Source: Euglena gracilis (Eukaryota; Euglenida; Euglenophyceae; Euglenales). From it: a stretch of DNA of 64,000 nucleotides. This document shows, one piece after another, positions 33,200 through 52,700 of the stretch (positions are counted from its first letter, which is position 1; every line of letters starts with the position of its first letter). A program made the position numbers and the translations under genes. A model generated the notes under the pieces. The model was not told where the DNA came from. It did not search any database and saw only the letters and a list, made by a program, of their open reading frames with translations. The stretch lies in NCBI GenBank assembly GCA_039621445.1, contig CP154954.1:54866838-54930837 (forward strand). The letters run 5' to 3'.

Positions 33200-34790
33200 C
33201 TTCGATGGTACAATTTCCTTCCACGAAAGCAAGGATGGCATCAATAACTTGCCGGTTACTGGCAATTACTTTTCTGGCTCGGATTTCATTGCATGAACAC
33301 ATCGGAATCATACAATCAGCCCGCGAAGGCGGAATCCTGTTGAACAAGTGGATTGAACCACTGTTCTTCGATGACAAACAAATGCAACTACGTCTGCCAT
33401 ATTTTGTGTTTCTACAATGCCAAGTCGCCAAGAGTGTTTGTCCAACTCTTTGAGGAAACATTACTATTCAAACAAAAGGCCGAATGCCAAATTACCAGGC
33501 TCTGTACTGTCTGTCACACCATCCGTAACAGCATGCCCGCTGTGTATGTCTGTTATGCAGACAACAAACGAAAACATTTTCACCGCAATGTTTTGTTCCA
33601 AACACCGCCGCCTTAATTTGCGGTGACTGCATCCTTGCCTGGAGAAAACTGAACAATTTTCGCTGGTCCGAAGAAGACCGTGACCGTTGTTTTCTGCGTC
33701 AACTGCTTACGGGCAGACATATGGTTGCCCGCAGATTGGGGAAATATCAAGATCGTACCCGGAAGCGAGGAGTTTCTGAAATATTTCCCCAATTATCACA
33801 AAAAAAACGACGCATTTGATCGCAGCGGAATCGCCTTTGACTTCCAAACTAATTCCGGCTTTGGACAAAAACAGGCTTTGGAATGCACAAAATGGCGATT
33901 GCCCCTACCGTTCAACGATGATGACAGCAAACGGGTGATTTAACCACTGTTTATAAAGCCTGCAGCGGTTTCTGAAACCACACAACGTTGGTTACTACCT
34001 GACTACTCGCCAGAAAGGCATGGTTATGAACATTATGCAGAATGGGTTGGTACCATTCTGAAACCGGACATAATCCGCTGAGCTTGTGCACCCCTTCGCT
34101 CAACGTTTATTTCAACGCTCTGCCTGGGATGCCACCACAAGTGCCTGCAAACCATCCAAGATGGAACTATTACATATGACCTGAAAATTTTACAAGGCAC
34201 TTCTGGGAAAATTTGCAGATATAAATCACAACTGTTCAACGATGATGACTGGAAACGGGTCATTTGCTCACTGTTAATAAAGCCTGCAACGTTTTCTGAA
34301 ACCACACAACGCTGGTTACTACCTGACTTCCCACCAGGAATGGTTATGAAAATTATTCGGAATGGGTTTGTACCATCATTTAACCGGACATAACCCGCTG
34401 CGCTTGTGCATCCCGTTCGCACAACGTTGATTTCAGTGCTCTGCCTGGGATGCCACCACAAGTGCCTGCAAACCATCCAAGATTGAACTATTACATATGA
34501 CCTGAAAATTTTCCAGGTCACTTCTGGGAAAATCTGCGGAAATACATCACAACTGCCCAATGATGATGACTGGAAACGGTTCATTTGCTCGCTGTTTATA
34601 AAGCCTGCAAAGGTTTCTGAAATCACACAACGCTGGTTACAACCTGACTGCCCGCCAGAAAGGAATGGTTATGAACATTATTCAGAGTGGGTTTGTACCA
34701 TCATGGCCTTTGCGCTTTGCAATCTAAAGGGAAAAGGGAAGCAAATTTATTGTTACTCCCACCTCGGGCTGTTCGGGAGGAAAGGGTAGT
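33200..34790 (+). pseudogene. Diverged plus-strand copy of the Cys-rich accessory gene
   Basis: Reading through slips, the plus strand gives WIEPLFFDDKQMQLRLPYF, VFVQLFEETLLF, LCTVCHTIRN, VYVC, LICGDC followed by LAWRK, WSEEDRDR, CVNC, and NDDDSKR. Each finds its partner in the same order in the giant element's last ORF (10854-12019, minus): QPLFVRGEPF, VLAQYFGEN, CTVC, VHVC, VCGEC with LNAW, YSEDAHDRD, CINC, TEDDWET. GMPPQVPANHPR is identical in both at protein level. This copy has AT-rich codons, the other GC-rich codons. Stops and shifts show it is broken. It is outside the LTR and in the opposite orientation, so it is not simply the end of that element. Confidence 0.75.
33913..34700 (+). 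repeat. Triplicated 3' segment of the Cys-rich gene copy
   Basis: A unit of about 320 bases recurs at roughly 33913, 34229 and 34553. Each starts near caacgatgatgac, passes ataaagcctgca, and reaches atggttatgaa. The first two units also contain gggatgccaccacaagtgcc. In coding terms each unit repeats the NDDDxKR...SETTQRWL...GYEHYxEW block, so the triplication lies within the gene's C-terminal part. Confidence 0.85.
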
Positions 34791-36068
34791 AGAAAAGAGA
34801 GGGCGGGACGCACACTACTTCCCCAATGTCCGCAGATCAGGCCATTTCATTTTATGATGTCCCATGTGGCTGCAATCCGTTTTAGCGTCAAGCCGGGGGG
34901 TCCCCTGCAGATTTCCTCAAACCCCCCTTTAAAGCTAAAAGTGCTGGCACCATTGCTTCAATAGCAAAGGAATTTTTGCCCGAACACGGGGGGTCCCCCC
35001 AGCTGTTTGGGCCCCACTCCACCAGAGAAGCCGGAGTTGGTTTACTCAAAAAATTGGGCCTTTCTGCCCAAGAATTTTGTGGAATTGGTTATTGGAGGGG
35101 GGTGGGAGCTTGTAAAGCCCAGCCCTAATGCCCTGGCCCCCCTAATTTCAGTGTAAAATTTGCCCCAAAAAGGGCAAATTGCGGAGCCCGAGGTGTCTCG
35201 TGCTCCCACAAGGCACACCGACAAGGGAGGAGAGGGGACCGAGGGCTAGGCACAAAGCCTATTTTAGCCCGACCCTCGCACACGTAGAAGGAAGTTTGTT
35301 TTTAAAAGCCCTCGGTAAGCAGAAAAGGAGGGGCAGGGGGGGACCTCCGAAAGGGGCAAGAAGCCGCGTCGGAGCAGCGTCGACAGCCAACTCCGGCGAC
35401 GCGGTATTAAGCAGGGGCCCCTAACCCAGCAAAGCAAAACAATCCAGACAGCACCGCCGGCGAGGAAGGCATGGCCTCGCAAGGTTTTTGTGCTTCGCCC
35501 CGGGTGTGCCTTCCTCCCGTCTCGGTTTAGGGAGTTCGAGAGCAGGGGCTTGTGCTGTGCACAGCCCGGCGCCCCCCCCCCCCCCACTGAAACCGACGAA
35601 GGAAGGTGGAGGGGGGGGACGAGATGATGAGAGGGAAATGGGCGTCTGGCGGCACAAAAAACCTTACATTTTTTTAAACAACAAATCTGACTATCATTAC
35701 CCAAAACTTTCGAACATTTTCGGCTGGGCGTTGGTGCTGTTGTGCTTGCTCAATGCTCCACTAAAATTGGGGCTGGTTGCACCTGGGGAGGCAAAACCTT
35801 AAAGTCACCAGACACCAATGCTTGATCAGTTGGTTTTCTTTGGCGCACACACCCAGTGGTTAAAATTCGACACCACACACCTTGCCCAAACTGCAGGTAG
35901 AAAATTGATTTGTGGAATACAAAAGAGATTTATGGAGCACGGACGGCGGAAGGGGTGACACAAATGTGCCTGCACATGGAACAAACGGCATGCAACATCA
36001 TCGATGGAGTTGGGATGAACATGTATCGGGACAAAAGCAACAGAACAAGCTCGCAATCCTCACAGCGC
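34791..36068. other. Spacer without recognised genes
   Basis: Open frames on both strands (for example 35264-35704 minus) are short and mutually overlapping and show no domain. Features are a C-rich run near 35570-35585 and two ggggggtccc motifs near 34898 and 34988. The segment at 35870-36068 follows the stop of the minus-strand gene and probably includes its 3' untranslated region. Confidence 0.5.
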
Positions 36069-43181
<7,113 letters not shown>

Positions 43182-43337
43182 GGCATTTCCGCCGGCTTTG
43201 GGAGTGGGGTCAGGGGCATTGGCAGCCGCTTTGTTTTTTCCGGGTGCCCCCCCCCTTGCGGGAGAGCAGTTCGCCCGCAAGGCTCTCATGGCACGGCACA
43301 CGGCTGGGCAAACGACCCAACGCGGTCGATGAGAGTG

Positions 43338-43939
43338 ATGGCATAAAGTGGAGCCCCCACAGTACCCCACAGTACCCCACCCCCCCCCACACCCCCCCCA
43401 CACCCCCTCCCACACTACCCCCCACACTCATGTTGACTGTGCGCAACTGTTCGGGTGTCATTTTTGGACTTACTCGGCCTTCGGCCTCGTCGCGCCGCGG
43501 CCTTTGGCCGCGGCCCCGGGGGGCCCCCCCCCGGACCCCCCCCCTCAGAACCAAAATAACATCATCCCCTTGCGTGTGCAAGGCAAGGGAAAGAAAATCC
43601 ACTTTTTTGGTTTACAGTACCATGGGTGAGCAACAGCCTGATTCTTTTTGAAACCCAAGTTGAATGTCCGCAACTGTTCGGGTGTCATTTTTTTGACTTA
43701 CTCGGCCTTCGGTCTCGTCGCGCCGCGGCCTTCGGCCGCGGCCCGGGGGGGGGGCGCCCCCCCCGGACCCCCCCCCCAGAACCAAAATAACATCATCCCC
43801 TTGTGTGTGCAAGGCAAGGGAAAGAAAATCCACTTTCCTCAGATTTGGCACCCCCCACCCCCCCCACCCCCCCACCCCCCCCCCCACATACCCCCCACAG
43901 TACCCCACACTTAAGTGTGGGGGCTCCACTTTATGCCAT
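43338..43939. mobile_element. 0.6-kb element with 24-bp terminal inverted repeats
   Basis: Positions 43338-43361 (starting atggcataaagtggagcccc) are the exact reverse complement of 43916-43939. Inside is a direct duplication of about 165 bases (about 43442-43606 and 43669-43835) with GC palindromes such as ccgcggcctttggccgcgg, flanked by C-rich runs. No transposase. The form is that of a non-autonomous DNA transposon (MITE), but I see no clear target duplication. It fills most of the spacer between the two minus-strand genes. Confidence 0.7.
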
Positions 43940-44004
43940 ATGTGGTCGATGAATAGGCCCCCGAGGCAAATAAATGGCCAGCGGGTGGACAACGTCGCCC
44001 GCAG

Positions 44005-44199
44005 TCAGCGTGCTGGTGGGCGGGGCCGCCGGCCGGGCCACGCCCCGTGGGGAACGCGCAGGAAGCCGAAGGCGAGCCACAGGGCAGGCAGCGGGCAGAG
44101 GTCGGTGCGGGCGGTGAGGAGCAGCAGCGTCCGCACGGCGGCCCGGAACCAGCGGGGGAAGAGGTGGTGGGTGGCGGGGGACCACGGCGGGGCCTCCAT
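44005..44199 (-). CDS. Terminal exon of the large gene
   Basis: Acceptor tccccccgtccccccag, phase 0, TGA at 44007-44005. Contains WSPATHHLFPRWFRAAVRTL then LCPLPALWLAFGFL. A Pro-x-x-His...Phe...Val-x-x-Leu-Leu stretch followed by LPxxW...FL recalls short C-terminal boxes that bind ubiquitin ligase parts. That comparison is tentative. Confidence 0.65.
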   Translation of the reverse strand: MEAPPWSPATHHLFPRWFRAAVRTLLLLTARTDLCPLPALWLAFGFLRVPHGAWPGRRPRPPAR

Positions 44200-46674
44200 C
44201 TGGGGGACGGGGGGACAAGCAGGGGGCAAGCGGAGGGGGCGGGCAGGGCCATCACGAGCGTCACACGGAGGCACAGGGGCAGTGCCTGGAAAAATTTCGA
44301 ATTGTCCGAGAGAATACCGGCAAAAAAAATCAGCCATTATGTCCTTTGGAACGTGCAAAAAGGAGAATACAAAATGAAACACAAGAAATACAAAGAGAAC
44401 AGACGCACGCCGGCAACACCTCGCACACGCACAAGAGGTAGTTGTCGGCCATGTGCAGCCGATAGAAATGGTGGAAGTCCATGAAGACGACCGTCTCTTG
44501 GGGCTCCCCACTGGTGCGCTGCGGGCTGTGGTACTGCCTGGGGTGGCGGCGATGGAGTTGGTGGTGGAATGGGACATGGGTCCGTTGCTGGTATCACTGA
44601 GAGAACACATGACCGAACCCCGGGGACATGGTCACATGATGGGTCCGCCTGTCAACCTGGGCTGCCCATCCTGCCAACTGCCAACTGCCCATCCTGACAG
44701 TTGGCTGGAGCAGAGTCTCTGGTGATTTTCTGGGAGGGCCCTGACAACTTCTCAGGCATGGCCATTCCTGGGGAGGCACACTGATTCGGCCCAACAATAT
44801 GGGTACAGTGGGAGAAGTTTGGCATGCAATGCAGCTGGAAAACACACGCACACACACAGCGAGAGAGAAGTGAGAGAGAGGGGTGGGGGAGAGTGTCAGC
44901 AGAGTTTTCAATCCCATGAGACAAAGAGTCAAAAAATACAACCCTCTGCACCGACAAGAAGGGATTGCCAAGCGACAAACAACAAACCAATCGTCCAGAC
45001 ATACTGCTGGTGTGATGCCCCCCACACCCATTGGCGCCACCCTGTACCAAACCAACACCAAACAATCCAAACCAACGAACACGGTGCAACCACCTGCTCG
45101 CCAGACCTGACCCCCCCCACCCCCGCACGAAGCCGTCTGGCACACACCGAAGCGACGGCGAATCAAGGCGCAGCTGCCACAGCGGTGGGTCCTCCGGGTG
45201 CAGGGCGTCCACGTCCAGCAGGGCGAGGGAGGCCCCCCCGGGGCCGGGGGCGCCGAGCACCTGCACGCCCCGCGGCAGCCCCGGCACGGCGACCGGCCGC
45301 CACACCAGCGACGCCAGGTCCAGCGCGTGGAGGTCTGCCAGGGGGCGGCAGCACCGGACGGGGCCGGGAATCGGGGGTCAGGCTCAGACAGAGGGGGCAG
45401 GGTGTGGGTCATGGGAGGCAAGGGAGCACCAGGCTGGGGGGGTCGGATCGATATCCGAGAAGGGCTGGAGACAACCCCCCCCCCCGCTGTAACCACAACA
45501 GCCACCGTGGGGTGTTGGTTCGGCATTGGGGGAAGACAGAAATAATGAACACAAAGACGCAAAATCACTAAATACGGATGTCAACAATTTTTTTTTAAAC
45601 TGGGGGTCCACTTGTGGGGGGGGGGTAAATTTTGGGGTCAAAAAATTTCCAGCGCTTTGCGCCGAAAAAAAAAAGGTCAAAAATGGCCGAAACCCCAACT
45701 GTGGCAGGGGACCCGCAAAGCCTTTGGGGTGACCCCCCCGGGGGGGGGGGGGGGGAAGCAAACGCACCCACCCACCCTTCCCCCGGTCCAAAATTAAATC
45801 CCTGGATGTACGAGGCGGTGCGCAACACCTTGTGCATCCAGCCTGGGGGAAATGACCGTTCAAAGAACACAAAAGCCAGAGGACAAAATAGTGTAATATT
45901 TATGACCTAGGCCGTTACCAGCTTCGGTGTGGCTTCCAGGATCGAAGGCGGGTGCCCGCCCGGGCAGCGCTCCCCCGGTCCGCTGCTGGGCGGGCGCTGT
46001 TCTCCCCGAGGCCGCCGAACACGAACAGCGTGCCGCCCCACACCGCCGCCGCGTGGGAGTGCCGGGAGGGCGGGAGGGGGCCGAGGCACTGCGCCGTCAG
46101 GTCCTCCCACGCCTGCTCCCGGGGCAGCAGGACGGAGGGCAAGCACCGCCCGGCTCAGGGTTGTCTCCCGAACCGAAGTGGGGGGAACCACTCAGTTCCC
46201 CCCTCCATAGACACAACACACACATAGGAATTTTCTTAAAGACCCTGGGGGGGGGGGTTGGAAAAAGGTACTGGCTGGGGGTGGTTCAGGGGCAGGGGGG
46301 GGGGCGTCCGGCCAGTCGGCTGGCTGGCAGTTGGACCCGGCAGGTACCCCCGAAAAACGCCCAAAAGCCCAAATCCAGCTGGGTTGGCATTCTTCAGCCA
46401 AAATTTGAGGTAAAATTTCAAAAACCTCCCAAAAATGTCATTTTCAACATTTTTGACCTTTTTCCCAAAAATTTCTGGTCCAGACTGACTTTGCCGGGCT
46501 GGACCCAACTTCATTTTCAGCAGACCCACGGGGGGAGGGGTACGCAGCCCAGGAGGTGCTGGCTGGAATAAAGGTGCTGGCTGGCTGGAGTATGGCCTGC
46601 TCTGGCTGAAGAGAACCCCTGCACACATGCACGCACGCACGCACACACACACACAGACACACACACACACACAC

Positions 46675-46705
<31 letters not shown>

Positions 46706-49700
46706 CACACAGACGCACACAGACACAGCGCAGCAGGTGTGGCTTGGTTGTGGAGGGCGTTGCAGGGGTGAACATTGCCATCCGTGCCGAACAAGGAGGT
46801 GTCTCCCCAGATGCACTCTGCAGGACAGGGGATAAAATTCATTCCAGAACGAATGGCTCATGGCATTCCCAAGCAGTGCATTGTCTGACCTGCCCCCCCA
46901 CCCCATCCAACGAACACTTGGGTACAAAATTTCGGTCCAAACAGTCAGAGCACCTTTGTCCAATAAACGCCCAGTTATTGGGCAAAGGTATTCTAAAGAA
47001 GTGAAATGGTCGGTGTGGGGTGGGAGTGTTGGGTTTGGTCCTTGCTTTGTGGGAGGCAATGGGGTGCTTTGTCGTTGCGCCACCTCCTTATGTTGGCATT
47101 TGGCTCATATGCGCCTGGCTTTGATGTGTTTGTGTCTGTTGTGCTCACCTTTGTTCCGGCCTCCTGCTTCACACCACCCCTCAGTGCCCCCCAACGGAGT
47201 TTCAATTCACAACCTTGGCTTCACCACTCTGGATCAGCAAACAATCCATGTACTACACCTCCTTCCCTATGCACCTCCCTTCCTTTTTGTGCAACCCTTC
47301 CCTGACACCCTCCCCTTCTCCCTCCCCTTCTCCCTTCTCTACCTCCCTTCTGCGTGACCACTGCTCCTGCATGTCGAAATGCCGTGCAAGAATGGCGGAT
47401 CTCAACATGATTTCAAACTCAAATCAAAAACCGTCCTCAGGCTGGCAAAAAGGGAGCCGATAGCTGGCGTCTTTTACAAGAAAAATAATTAAATATATAA
47501 TTTTGAAAAAACGTTTGTTGCTTTTTGTTTAAAAAGGGGGCCTTCACCTGCGCAGCTCCAGGTGACAAAAATTGTGGTCCAAACAAGGGACATTTGTTGA
47601 ACTAGGGTGTCCATTGAACACAAAGGGGTTGGTAGTAGTTTGAACACAAACACCATGCTGTGGATAAAGTCACGACAGCCACAATGTGGACGGGCATTTT
47701 ATTACGCTGCTCATCGAATCAAATCTAAACATATGCTGATATTTTGGCTGCATGTTCGGTTTTTTATTGTTGGGTATTTTGGCGGGGGGGGGGTAGCCCC
47801 CCTCCCCTCGGGGTGGATTTTCATTTCAGGTTGCAAATTCCTGCAATCTCCAAAATGGCGGTGCCGCGGAATGGGGTCCCTGGCACCACGGCCACACCTC
47901 CGACGGGGGCGGTGACCTCTGGGAGGCCGCAGCCCCCGAACACGAAGACGGCGTCCCCGGGGCCCGCCACGGCAGTGTGTTGCGGTGCAGCGCCGGGCCG
48001 GGCCCCCACTTTGGGGGGGGGGGTTGGGGGACCCGGGGCGGCGTAGCTTTCGAAATGGCAAGCCGTCCCAGTGGGGGAATGTGGGACGAGGACGGCACAC
48101 GTGTGAAATCAGCGGGCGTTGCAAATGATTGAGTGGGCGTACACATGTGCGCCGCGCATTGTGTATTTGTGTATTTGTGCAATTTGGGTGCAAGCAGGAA
48201 ACAAAGCAAGGTGACTGCGATTGTGGTAGGTGTTGAAATGTTGTGCAAGAATGGCGGATCTCAACGCAGTGATTTCAAACTCATGAAAAAACTGTCCTCA
48301 GGCTGGCGAAAAGGGAGCCCACAGCTGGCGTCTTTTAAAAAGAAAAATAATTATTTTTTTGATAAAACGTTTGTTGCTGTTTTGTTTAAAAAGGGGGGAG
48401 AACAATATAAAATATCTATAATAATGGGAAAAATCTTGATGCCTGTGATCAGGTGTCAGTCAGTTTCGTTTCGGACTGCCGATGTTCCCCTGAGAGTATG
48501 AGTGCGCGTGCAGGCGAGCATGCCTGTGTGCACATGATGATTGTGAGGAGAACAGGAATGGGGGGCCAGCACTGTCGGCGGCGCTGGCCGGAACATGGGG
48601 CCCGGCTGCCATCCGCAACGCCTTCGTTGACAAGCTCTGGGGGGGGGGGGGTTCAGCCCCCCCCCCAGTTTCTGGGGTCGAAAGTTGTGGGTTTCCCCCA
48701 ACTGGAATTCCAACAGCAGTTCGACAAATGGTCACTGTTGACCTCTGTGGCCTTTGATCACTGGAGTGCCGGGGGGTTCACTGAACGTGTGGGGGGGGGG
48801 GGGGGACACTAAACTAAACGACGGCATGGCGAAACCTTTGGCGTCAAAGAAATACCAATTGGCCGACCAGAAAGAAATATTTTGGGGCTGAGAAGGCTGC
48901 TTCGCAGGGGTGGACATAACTACGGGTGGGGTGGGGTGGGCGGGACCCCTCCTCGAGGAACAGTCCTGCCCATCAGAAGCCGGATGCTCTCAAACTGAAT
49001 GCTTTGCCCCCCCCCCCTGTGCCATCGCTGGGATGAGGTGGCCTCTCTCCAAGCAAGGCCCTGGCCATCCGTCACGCCGGAACACGGACCATGTAAGGGT
49101 GTCCAGGTCCAAAGAGTACACGTCCTGAACCATCCCTGAAATGCAAAGGGGAGGCAGAAGATTGATGTTTGTGAATGGTTGCCCAACTAACTGCACATGT
49201 GCCTTGAGGCGTTGATATGTAAGACAATCTGATGACGGTGGGCTCTCCCTTGACGACTTGTTGTGGCCTAATGGCTTCAAAACCATTGGCATCGTGGTGA
49301 GGGGCCAACAGCAACCATGAGCAGTTTCTTCCCTTGTCCAAAAAGAAAAACAGTCAAACAGCTACCCTTGGCATTGCTGCATTGCATACTGTGCCCTCCA
49401 ATTGACTATTCCTGTTTCAAACGTTGCCCATATACCGTGCACGAACACTGACCGAATCTTCTTTGCTGAAAACGTGACTGATCATCGAAGACTATATTTG
49501 ATTTCCCACCAGAAATGATATCTGTAAAATCGCCTTCCCTCCACTCATCAGCCCCCATCCGACCCCACCCCCTTGCCAGCCCCCAGGCGACCCCTGAGGC
49601 CTTGGATTCATCCCCCCCAGAAGGAAACAAAATGTGCCAAAAAATTACGCAGTGCGCGACAAAAAAAAACGGGGTAGGAATCGTGGGATAACTGATGAGG

Positions 49701-52700
49701 TTGCAAAAAATAAGACCCCCCCAAAATAACACCCCCTCGGGGGCCGATTTCAAAGATCACCCCCCTGTTTTCCTTTGGCTTTCCATTTAAAATAGCACCA
49801 CCCCCCAACACCCACCATGCACTCCCCCGCCCGGCACACACCCTGGAGGGGCAGGACGGTGGGCCACGGCCACGTCCGCACGGCGGGCCCCCGGGCGAGG
49901 GGGACGGCCCACACGCCGCCGACCACCACCATGTGCCGCCTCGCCCACAGCACGGCCGCGTGCCCCCGCAGTGGCCCCGGCGCCGCCGCACAGATTCACT
50001 TATCTATGGAATAACACATATGTGTATATATTATGTGTACATGATACATGTGCATATTAGGTATATACGTACATGTATATGATGTATGTACATACATCAT
50101 ATATGCGTATACATTTACGCACATACATGTACATGTACATGTACGTATACATATACATATGCAGTTTCATATACAGATGCATATACACATACATGTATGT
50201 ATACATACACGTACATATGCGTACACATGTACATATTCATACAAGTTTTCGTATACATGCACATATGCATATGTTTCAATGTGTGGCAGCCAGGAACTAT
50301 AGGACCCCCCCAAGGTCCCTAAAGTTCCTCCAGGGGATGGTTCCACCCAATAGTTCCACCCGGGTCCCAAATTTGGGGAAATCGGGATATTTCTGGGGAA
50401 AGGGTTTGGGATTCCCGACGAGGGACCCCATTTTTAGGAATTTAGGCAGATAGGCCCCATTTCGGACCAAATTACCAGAAAACGTCGTGTTTCCCAGGGA
50501 AAATGGACCGAAAAAAGGGATGAAAAGTGGGACCTGGGAAATATGAAGAAATTAATAATAATATTATTAATTTTAATAATACTAATATAAATAATACTAA
50601 TTAATTAATATTATGTTATTATATTAATAATTATATTAATATTTATTATTTATATACATAATATTATATTATTATTATAATATAATTAATATTAATTAGT
50701 TAATATATATTAATATTAATAATAATTAATAATAATATTTAAATACATAGATAAATACAGTCACGTAGGGGGACCTTTTCCCCAGGCCCAAGCCCATCCA
50801 CCAACCCAAACTCACCAAAGTCGGCCGAAAAGCCTTCATATCCTGCTAGACTTTTTTTCCTGCCGGAGACATGACGCACCTTCAGGGCCCCAACGCCCCC
50901 CATTCGAAAACCGACCCACCCCTCACGCACGTGTTAAGTGAAACTATGGCCGCTGCACCGCCGGTGGCCATTCCTACCCCAGGAGAAAGGGGGGACCATC
51001 ACCAGACGGGACATTTAGTAGGAGGTAAACCCCAGGGTTCAATATAAGAGCATGGCGGGGGGGGGGGTCGGACCCCACCCCTTCGGTGGCACTGGGCCGA
51101 AAACTTCTGCCTCTCACAAATGCCAAAAAAAAGTTTCGATTTTGAGTACTTTTGGGAAAAATTTGCCAACCATGTTTTGGCAAATTTGACAAAATTTGCC
51201 AACCAAAAAAATTTGGCACAAAACTGGAAAGAAAAAATTTTGGCACCACCCAGATCTTCCAGACCCCCCTTGGCAGGTGAACCTGGTCCAGGAGGGGGGC
51301 ACCCCACCAAAACCCCATGTCGACCCTCCTCATGTTGAACCCTGGTACACCCCCACCTCCACCTGAGAAAACATGGGCACATAAATACATCACGTCTCTC
51401 ACCTACAGGAAAAAAATTTTACACTTGTGGTGAGGCCGAGGAGCGTCCATTTTTGCCCCCACAAAATAGTGGGAAGGACCGAACTGACTTTGAACAGTGC
51501 ACGTCCTTGGGTGTCATTTCTATCAAAACAAATCACTCCGGCGACTGTGTTGGCAGAGTGGTGGTGACCGTGTCCGGTGTGCTGTGAGTGGATCTGCTTG
51601 CTTGCAGCTTTCTGCCGGGCCGCCTCACGTTGCCGCCGCAGCCGGGGGACCACGACACCTGTGACGGCCCCAGTGGCCAGGTCCAGCACACAGAGGGACG
51701 GGAGCTCCTCGGCTGGGGGGTCGGCACACAGCCACTGCTGGCCAAGAGGGGCACTCCGCACCTGGCCGCTCGGACGGAACGCTCTGTGAGGCGTCCCCCG
51801 GCAAAGGCAAACCGCCAAAGGGGGGAAAGCGGAGCCGTTTCTTTGGCCCCGACGGCCACCCTGCGCTTTCGACACGCCCAGCCACCCTCCCCCAACCCCT
51901 ACAGGGCTCTTTGTCCCAAAGAGCGGCCGACCTGAAAGCAGGGCCAAACCCCCAAATCCCCAGCAACGGCAGGGCTGGGGCTGAGCAGGACCTGCCCGAA
52001 GAGGTACACCAGCCGGTCTCGCACCACCGCCGTGGCCCGCCGGCAGCCTGGGGGGTGGGGATGCAGGGGGGAGGGGCGGGCTCTTCCGGTGCTGGTCCGG
52101 GTCAGTGGGCTGGCCAATGGCCCTGGGACTCACACGATGAACCCAACCCAGTTCCCCAGCAGCAGAATTGCTGTATAAGTGCAAATCCGGATTGGCCGGA
52201 GGCTGGCTTCTTGTTAACAACCCCGCAGCCTGCACAACGCAACCCAAAACTGACCCCCGCCCCACGATGGTCAGGTTTGGTGTCAGCTGGGGACGATCCA
52301 GGCAGATTTCCTTTGAATCGCAACACACAGATCAACACATGCAACACACACACACACACACACACACATGCAACACTCAAACACAACACACACGTTTGGC
52401 CAGCATCGGAACGGCGTCGGGCAGCAACCCACCGAAGAAGTCCACATCCAGTACATGCCCCTGGGGACGCCTGGGACGCACGCCTTCCGCCTCGGGGGCT
52501 TGCGAACAATGGATGGCAGAAAGGGAGAGGAAAAGAGGAGTAAACTGAAGAGTGGGGCCACTTGGAAAGGTTAACGCTGGGGCAGTTCTGCCCAGCTGGG
52601 CCGAATTTAAATGGTTGATTTTTTGTGAAAATGGTGGCTTGCGGATTTTCCGGGATTTGGCAACATTTTCCAAAATGTTGCTGAAAAATTCAACCTTCCT

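Noticed and set aside
43338-43939. GC hairpins as transcription terminators
   Set aside because: Intrinsic terminators of that kind are bacterial; here they lie within an inverted-repeat element.
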